A stretch of 10,143 bases of DNA from Hyphomonadaceae bacterium (lineage in GTDB: Bacteria > Pseudomonadota > Alphaproteobacteria > Caulobacterales > Aquidulcibacteraceae): assembly GCA_003526465.1 (NCBI GenBank), contig DPWD01000103.1, forward strand, positions 1-10,143. Reading direction: 5' to 3'. Within the stretch, counting starts at the first letter, position 1. Each line of letters begins with the position of its first letter. Shown in pieces: positions 6,142 to 10,143 of this stretch. The translations under genes were made by a program, and so were the position numbers. The notes beneath the pieces were generated by a model that worked only from the letters and a program-made list of their open reading frames with translations, was not told the origin of the DNA and searched no databases.

Positions 6142-7446
6142 ATGCCAACGCCACTGCCCGAGAACGAGGCGCTCCGCCTCGCCAAGCTGCGAACGTTTGA
6201 GATTCTGCACACCGCGCCAGAGGACGCCTTCGATCACATCGCCGCGCTCGCCCAATCCATCTTTCGCGTCCCGATAGCGCTCGTTTCCCTGGTGGACGAG
6301 GACTGCCAATGGTTCAAGGCCCGCGTCGGCGTGGACGTCGAGCAAACGCCGCGTGAGCACGCGTTTTGTGCGTATGCGATTATGTCCTACACGCCGTTTG
6401 TGATACCGGACGCCGCTCGGGATGACCGGTTCAGGGCCAACCCGCTCGTCCTTGGCCCACCGCATGTGCGCTTTTACGCTGGCGCGCCCTTGGTCGCCGC
6501 CAATGGCGTAAGGCTGGGAACGGTGTGCGTGTTGGATCGCGCACCCCGGTCTCATCTGACCTCGCTTGAGATCGCACAATTGCAACGCCTGGCGGCGCTC
6601 ACGATGCACATCCTGGAAACGCGCCGCGCGGGGCTTTTTGCGCTGCGGAATGTCGCGGAGCGCAAGCGGGCGGAGGCCGAACTCGGCCGCGCGTTGGCGC
6701 GCGAACGTTCTGCCGTGGAGTCACGCGATCGCCTCCTGGCCAGCGTCGGGCGCGAAATGAGGATTCCGCTCAATAGCATGATGAGATCGATAGCCCTTTC
6801 ACGTCGAACTGAAGCCGAGGACGCCTCCAGCCGCCTGCTCGACGAGGCGCTCGAATTTGCAGTGGTCCTGCGTAATCTAGTCGACGGGCTGTTCGAAGCC
6901 GCAAACATCGACGCGCGCCATTTCCAGCCGTCGTGCGTGTTCGGCGTCGGCAACGACGCGATTATCGTCAGCGAGGCGATCGAGACGAGGAACATAAGCG
7001 TACTGATCGCCGACGATAACGCCACGAGCCGCTTCATCCTCGAGAAAATCGTCAGCGGCCTTGGATGGGAGTCTTGCGCGGTCGAGGACGGCGCTCTTGC
7101 GCTCGAAGCTGCAAGGCAGCGGGATTTCGATGTCATTCTGATGGACCTTCAAATGCCGGTCTTGGGCGGGGTCGAGGCGATGCAGCATATTCGCGCCTTG
7201 AAATCCGACGTCGCGCTCGCGCCCATTATCGCCATCTCCGAAGCGAGCCCGGATCAACAAGAGGTTCTGCTGCAACAGGGCTTCTCCGCGTTTGTTCCGA
7301 AACCGGTGTTCCCGGACCTCCTGGTCGCCGCGCTTTCGGAGGTCGTCTCCGCCAAGGCCGCTGCTACGCCGGCGGGCGCGCCGAGATTGGCGGCTAACGG
7401 CGGCGGGCAGCCGAACGATCGACCCTGCAAGGAGGCAGCCACATGA
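6142..7446 (+). CDS. GAF domain - histidine-kinase remnant - receiver protein
   Basis: 434-residue soluble signalling protein. Residues 1-160 are a GAF domain of the PLPENEA...ILHTAPEDAFD class, with IALVSLVDEDCQWFKARVG, AFCAYAI and FYAGAPL. A coiled linker (168-197) leads to a HisKA-like stretch (198-260) reading LLASVGREMRIPLNSM. The phospho-accepting His of the usual S-H-E is replaced by R204, and no ATPase domain follows. The receiver (about 286-402) is intact: D291-D292 (LIADDN), D335 (VILMDLQMP), S366 and K387 (VPKPV). It therefore cannot autophosphorylate but could accept phosphate, for example from the divergent hybrid kinase; that is inference. GGAG at 6133-6136 lies 5 bases before the ATG. 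It is the first gene of an overlapping run; its stop overlaps the next ATG (ATGA). The C-terminal tail of about 30 residues is Ala/Gly/Pro-rich and probably disordered. Confidence 0.92.
   Translation: MPTPLPENEALRLAKLRTFEILHTAPEDAFDHIAALAQSIFRVPIALVSLVDEDCQWFKARVGVDVEQTPREHAFCAYAIMSYTPFVIPDAARDDRFRANPLVLGPPHVRFYAGAPLVAANGVRLGTVCVLDRAPRSHLTSLEIAQLQRLAALTMHILETRRAGLFALRNVAERKRAEAELGRALARERSAVESRDRLLASVGREMRIPLNSMMRSIALSRRTEAEDASSRLLDEALEFAVVLRNLVDGLFEAANIDARHFQPSCVFGVGNDAIIVSEAIETRNISVLIADDNATSRFILEKIVSGLGWESCAVEDGALALEAARQRDFDVILMDLQMPVLGGVEAMQHIRALKSDVALAPIIAISEASPDQQEVLLQQGFSAFVPKPVFPDLLVAALSEVVSAKAAATPAGAPRLAANGGGQPNDRPCKEAAT
7429..7435 (+). promoter_or_regulatory. Strong ribosome binding site for the 70-residue ORF
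   Basis: AAGGAGG lies 7 bases before the ATG at 7443, inside the end of the GAF-receiver gene. It is the main evidence that the short downstream frame is a translated gene. Confidence 0.75.
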
Positions 7447-7655
7447 AGCCAACGATCCGATCCCCGGTCGCGCGCCAACGCACATTGGACTGGGCGGCGC
7501 GGCTCATTATGGCCGCACTGCAGGCCGCGACCCGCGCCGGCGTCGCGCCGGCAACGGTGGACCATCTGCTCGACGCGTTGCGGGCGGTGGAAAGCGAACA
7601 GCGTGTGGCGGAAAAAATGAGTACGCGAGCCCCGGGGGCGCGCGCGCTTGGCTAA
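7443..7655 (+). CDS. 70-residue hypothetical protein
   Basis: Small protein of unknown function and no recognised family. The start overlaps the stop of the GAF-receiver gene in an ATGA arrangement and is served by a near-perfect ribosome site. The sequence is basic at the N terminus (MKPTIRSPVARQRTLDW), then predicted helical: an Ala-rich segment AARLIMAALQAA, a linker, and VDHLLDALRAVESEQRVAEK. There is no signal peptide, transmembrane segment or cysteine. Size and helical content would suit a small adaptor or regulator of a neighbouring protein, but nothing in the sequence shows a function. Its end overlaps the next gene by 8 bp. Confidence 0.75.
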   Translation: MKPTIRSPVARQRTLDWAARLIMAALQAATRAGVAPATVDHLLDALRAVESEQRVAEKMSTRAPGARALG

Positions 7656-8781
7656 GCCTTCGGGGTTACGCAGCCTCGCGCTCGTACGAGCCAGCGGATC
7701 GACGGCGCGCGTCTTGAATCTCGCTCTCGTGCATCAACAATACGGCGACACCGCCGAGCACGCCAGCGCACCGCTTTTGCGCACGCCAGCACTGAACCGG
7801 GCGATGATTCTCAAACATGTTGTCAGGCAGGCTGAGAAAGACCTGTTCGCCCATCCGCCGCTCACCACGACCAAAATCGTGGTTCCGTTCTCGGCGCAGG
7901 AGTTGGAGCTCGGCGGACGCTCTCTGCTATTTGGAGAGAAGATATTTGAGCGCGCGCTCCGAGAAATCGCTGGCGCGGCGTATGCGTCCCAAGTGGCCGC
8001 TGACCTTGATCTGCTCGCCTTGCTGCACTCCCTTCCGTCGTTCGATCCCTTCCTGATGCGAGAGCGGTTGCGCCAGAGCGGTTACGAGCCCGCCCGCTGT
8101 TATTTTGAGATATCGGACGCCGACATTGCGCGCATGCGCGAATTCGTTGGCAAGGAGATCGAGCAATTGGTCGGACTCGCCTACGCCAATGGCGGCGCAG
8201 GCGCGCGCGACCTTTCCTTGAAATTGTCGGAAAAACTCATGACCGACGAGACGGCGAAAGCGCTAGACCCTCTTAGGGTCGCGCTGCAGCTTGAGGAGAC
8301 CGCCTATCGTGAGGGCGTGTTCTGTTGGAAGGGCTTTCTATATTATAAGTGGTCGGCGTCGCGGGTCCTGCCCAACCTGCCTGATCTCTCCCGTCTGATA
8401 TTGGCGGCGCGGGTGACGGACGCTGACAAGCAAGCGCGCGAGCGCCTCGTCGCCATCCGCAGCCGCATCGTCGACCTCCTCTCCAGGGCGGCCGCCCGTG
8501 TGGAATCGGGGTTGCTGGACTATGGCGCGGCCTTCGCCGGCCTGGCGCAGGGGAGCCCCGGGGGGTTTCGCGATTTCCTCTTGCGCGCGCCCGCCCTGTT
8601 CATGCCGATGGGCGAAGCCATTGGCGTCATCCAGCACATCGACTCGTTTTGGCGGTTCCGATTTCCGCCCGCGCGCGCGCAATCGCTGCATGTCGATGAA
8701 GCTTTCGAAGTGTTCGGCGACTTCGAATCCACTCTCGGCGCCACGGTCGGGGTTCAGAACTCTCCAAACGCCTCTCAATGA
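7648..8781 (+). CDS. 377-residue hypothetical protein, no recognised domain
   Basis: Soluble protein from a family I do not recognise. The longest frame starts at TTG 7648, overlapping the previous gene by 8 bp, but no good ribosome site precedes it. TTG 7714, GTG 7729 and ATG 7804 (MILKHVVRQAEKDLF) are alternatives, so the N terminus is uncertain. Visible segments are TTTKIVVPFSAQELELGG near residue 71; a helical, Leu-rich part with LDLLALLHSLPSFDPFLM; YEPARCYFEISDADIARM, followed by a helix; and VFCWKGFLYYKWSASRVLP. No membrane span, nucleotide-binding motif, GGDEF, EAL or PilZ signature was seen. Third-position GC bias and unbroken length make it a real gene. It is the largest unknown in the operon headed by the GAF-receiver protein, and the stop overlaps a following ATG at 8778. 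Confidence 0.88.
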   Translation: MAKPSGLRSLALVRASGSTARVLNLALVHQQYGDTAEHASAPLLRTPALNRAMILKHVVRQAEKDLFAHPPLTTTKIVVPFSAQELELGGRSLLFGEKIFERALREIAGAAYASQVAADLDLLALLHSLPSFDPFLMRERLRQSGYEPARCYFEISDADIARMREFVGKEIEQLVGLAYANGGAGARDLSLKLSEKLMTDETAKALDPLRVALQLEETAYREGVFCWKGFLYYKWSASRVLPNLPDLSRLILAARVTDADKQARERLVAIRSRIVDLLSRAAARVESGLLDYGAAFAGLAQGSPGGFRDFLLRAPALFMPMGEAIGVIQHIDSFWRFRFPPARAQSLHVDEAFEVFGDFESTLGATVGVQNSPNASQ

Positions 8782-8795
8782 ACGCCGGAGGACAA

Positions 8796-9155
8796 ATGCG
8801 TTGGGTTGACCACAAAAGCTTCTTCGGTCTTGATCGACGCCGGCGCCGCGCCGCGCTCAGACTGAACGAGCGGCGACGAGAAGCCAGCGATGGCGAGCCG
8901 CCGTCATTGGCAGCCGCGTTGCGGCAATTGCGCGTGCGCGCGATGGCCGCTTATACGACCGATGGCGTCGCCGAGTTTATCGAGCGTGCGCGCGCCGTGG
9001 CGGAGCTGGCGCAGGCCTTTGGAGAAATTGCGACCGGGCGGGCGCTTCTGCGCATTGTCGCAGAGGTGGCCTCCCGGCCGCAGGAAGACTGGCGGGATTG
9101 GTTGGATGAACGAATGGGCGAGTTGGCCGACGATGGTCGGGCGCCCAATGCCTGA
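8796..9155 (+). CDS. Basic 119-residue hypothetical protein with FFGLDRRRRR N terminus
   Basis: Unknown small protein. ATG 8796 is chosen because GGAGGA (8787-8792) lies just upstream and the protein then begins MRWVDHKSFFGLDRRRRR. The alternative ATG at 8778 adds six residues and forms an ATGA overlap with the stop of the preceding gene, but it has no ribosome site. The N-terminal 35 residues are strongly basic. The rest is predicted helical: PSLAAALRQLRVRAMAAY, GVAEFIERARAVAELAQAF, then an acidic C terminus. An FFGxDRR opening is, from memory, seen in other alphaproteobacterial hypothetical proteins, but I cannot name the family. The basic region could bind nucleic acid, acidic partners or membrane lipid. 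It belongs to the same overlapping gene run. Confidence 0.8.
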   Translation: MRWVDHKSFFGLDRRRRRAALRLNERRREASDGEPPSLAAALRQLRVRAMAAYTTDGVAEFIERARAVAELAQAFGEIATGRALLRIVAEVASRPQEDWRDWLDERMGELADDGRAPNA

Positions 9156-9354
9156 ACAAGAAGAGTACGCCCTGGACGAGCCCGCGAAATCGGGGGCCGC
9201 GCCCGCCGCTGACTACACCAACGACCACGGCGCCGCAGTCTTGAAATCCAGGATCGAGGCGTATTGGCGCGCTCACGGCTTTGATGTGCAGATCGTGCTT
9301 CACACCGGGTTTTCCGCCGCCGGTGCGGGTGCTGGGCCGTATCTATTGGCGTGA
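9148..9354 (+). CDS. 68-residue hypothetical protein (possibly frameshifted)
   Basis: ATG 9148 overlaps the stop of the preceding gene by 8 bp. The product has an acidic, probably disordered N terminus (MPEQEEYALDEPAKSG), then a compact segment LKSRIEAYWRAHGFDVQIVL that looks like a conserved helix-turn-strand, then a low-complexity tail GFSAAGAGAGPYLLA. The abrupt change to Gly/Ala-rich sequence just where the +1 frame becomes coding-like suggests a frameshift near 9322, or an ordinary overlap with a further gene. There is no recognisable ribosome site, so translation probably depends on coupling. No function can be assigned. Confidence 0.6.
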   Translation: MPEQEEYALDEPAKSGAAPAADYTNDHGAAVLKSRIEAYWRAHGFDVQIVLHTGFSAAGAGAGPYLLA

Positions 9355-9583
9355 GCCTGATCTCGCCGACATGGAGGCAGCGCTTGACCGCTTCCAAGGC
9401 CGCAGCGTGTTCGAACGCGCGCGCCGCCACGCCAAGGTCTGCGATCGCTGCTGCCGCCACGCAAGTGTCATAGCACGCGGCGACCTGCGCGAACACAGCG
9501 TTCTGGCGGAATGGCCCGGCGCAATGCTGGGTATCAGGGCGTGGAGGCGAAATCTCGCTGGCGTTGGAGAGAACCGAGGTTGA
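9323..9583 (+). CDS. Possible short CDS or frameshifted continuation of the 68-residue ORF
   Basis: This frame, read from GTG 9323, gives VRVLGRIYWREPDLADMEAA and continues with a helical, Arg-rich stretch containing three cysteines (KVCDRCC). Counted by hand, third positions in the first 74 codons are about 73% G or C, similar to real genes in the window. No ribosome site is seen at 9323 or at the in-frame ATG 9371. It may be a separate coupled gene, or the rest of the previous gene if one base is extra near 9322. The C-terminal part is less convincing. Confidence 0.3.
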   Translation: MRVLGRIYWREPDLADMEAALDRFQGRSVFERARRHAKVCDRCCRHASVIARGDLREHSVLAEWPGAMLGIRAWRRNLAGVGENRG

Positions 9584-9713
9584 GCCGGACGACGCGCGGC
9601 CAGTAAAACGTGGACTCACCCACGTTGGTCGATAGCTCCGCAAACTCGAAGCTATTGACCGCGTATGCGAAGCGATTGAGGGACGAGGCTATGATCCCGG
9701 CATGCAGCGACAT
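9534..9713 (-). CDS. Doubtful 59-residue minus-strand ORF
   Basis: From the complement of CAT at 9711-9713 this frame reads MSLHAGIIASSLNRFAYAV and then continues to a stop at 9534. It has about 78% G or C at third positions over its last 50 codons by hand count. An extension to GTG 9818 is Pro/Arg-rich and unlikely. No ribosome site or recognised family supports it, and it overlaps the stem-loops between 9607 and 9655. Listed only because nothing else explains this stretch. Confidence 0.15.
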   Translation of the reverse strand: MSLHAGIIASSLNRFAYAVNSFEFAELSTNVGESTFYWPRVVRLNLGSLQRQRDFASTP

Positions 9714-9928
9714 GAAGGATCGAGGAGGCGCGTGAGGCGTGAGCATTAAGGGCGCATGAAGAGCGCCCGGAGGGCAAGCAGCTTTCAATCGATCAGGGCG
9801 CCGGGGCCGGCTGATCACCGTCGGAAATGGGCGATTCGATTGATTTCAGGACCGAACTCAAGGAGGTGACGGTATCGAGAAGCTCGTCCGAGGCTGAGAA
9901 ATCGGGTAGGGCGGTCCAAGTAGGTACA
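9584..9928. other. 345-bp region without a confident gene, containing stem-loops
   Basis: No convincing plus-strand gene lies here. It holds inverted repeats AACGTGG/CCACGTT (9607-9626), ATAGCT/AGCTAT (9632-9655), GGGCGC/GCGCCC (9750-9768) and GATCAG/CTGATC around a GC-rich centre (9791-9816). None is followed by a clear T-tract, so they are at best imperfect terminators or RNA structures between the upstream operon and dus. AAGGAGGTGA at 9860-9869 is a perfect anti-16S match with no start codon at the right distance. Confidence 0.45.
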
Positions 9929-10143
9929 GTGTTCGGTTCGCAACAAATTTCCCCGCTTGTGTCGCTCGCGCCGATGGCGGGTGTGACCGACATTCCGTTT
10001 CGCCGCCAGGTAAAGGCCTTCGGCGGGCGCTATTGCGTTTCGGAGATGGTGGCGTGCGAACAGTTGGCGCGTGCGCGGCTCGATATGGTGCGCCGGGCCG
10101 CGGGCGCCGGCGCGATCGCGCCGCTTGTGATTCAGCTCGCCGG
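9929..10143 (+). CDS. dusB: tRNA-dihydrouridine synthase, DusB-like (5' part only)
   Basis: FMN-dependent enzyme that reduces specific uridines in tRNA to dihydrouridine. The visible N-terminal 71 residues carry the family signature LAPMAGVTDIPFRR, then RYCVSEMV and PLVIQLAG, matching FMN-binding segments of the DusB/NifR3 branch. The catalytic Cys and the remainder lie beyond the window. GTG 9929 is preferred because it aligns without gaps to the known E. coli DusB N terminus apart from its first Met. GTG 9866 and ATG 9827 in the same open frame would add 21 or 34 residues. In many alphaproteobacteria this gene (nifR3) precedes ntrB-ntrC, which may lie just outside. Confidence 0.9.
   Translation, partial: MFGSQQISPLVSLAPMAGVTDIPFRRQVKAFGGRYCVSEMVACEQLARARLDMVRRAAGAGAIAPLVIQLA

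Noticed and set aside
8951..9643. 230-codon minus-strand frame
   Set aside because: Its product is rich in Arg, Ser and Ala with no domain and is antisense to the overlapping small genes; it looks like a shadow frame.
9793..9993. 66-codon minus-strand frame over the start of dus
   Set aside because: It is antisense to the conserved Dus signature and has no ribosome site or recognised family.

Overview
The window is GC-rich DNA whose frames carry strong GC preference at third positions. The protein styles (an MHYT-GGDEF-EAL protein, a CHASE3 hybrid kinase, a PLPENEA-type GAF protein, several short basic proteins and a dus gene) suggest an alphaproteobacterium, perhaps near Caulobacterales. 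That placement is inferred from sequence style; no rRNA or marker gene confirms it. No tRNA, rRNA, CRISPR array, IS element or phage gene was seen.

Region A (79-3328, + strand) is a c-di-GMP gene pair. A membrane MHYT-GGDEF-EAL protein with largely intact catalytic motifs is followed, 10 bases later, by a soluble 400-residue protein. That second protein looks like a catalytically dead relative: a palm domain with AGDGF in place of GGDEF, and a C-terminal half that resembles the end of an EAL barrel without its catalytic residues.

Region B (3498-5948) is a probable two-component pair in convergent orientation: a NarL/LuxR-type response regulator (+) and a membrane CHASE3 hybrid histidine kinase (-), whose coding regions overlap by 38 bp at their 3' ends. 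The regulator has a well-formed promoter placed so that its transcript would start at the A of the ATG (leaderless).

Region C (5949-6141) is the divergent intergenic region between the kinase and the next operon. It carries three CTAG-centred boxes spaced exactly 14 bp apart, which look like an operator.

Region D (6142-9354, perhaps to 9583, + strand) is a tightly packed run of overlapping genes. It starts with a GAF protein carrying a histidine-kinase remnant without the phospho-accepting His or an ATPase domain, fused to an intact receiver. A 70-residue protein, a 377-residue protein, a basic protein of about 120 residues and a 68-residue protein follow, all from families I cannot name. 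Gene overlaps of 4 to 8 bp suggest one transcript and coupled translation. This is the best candidate for an undescribed signalling system.

Region E (9584-10143) holds about 345 bp without a confident gene but with several stem-loops, then the 5' end of a DusB-like tRNA-dihydrouridine synthase that runs off the window.
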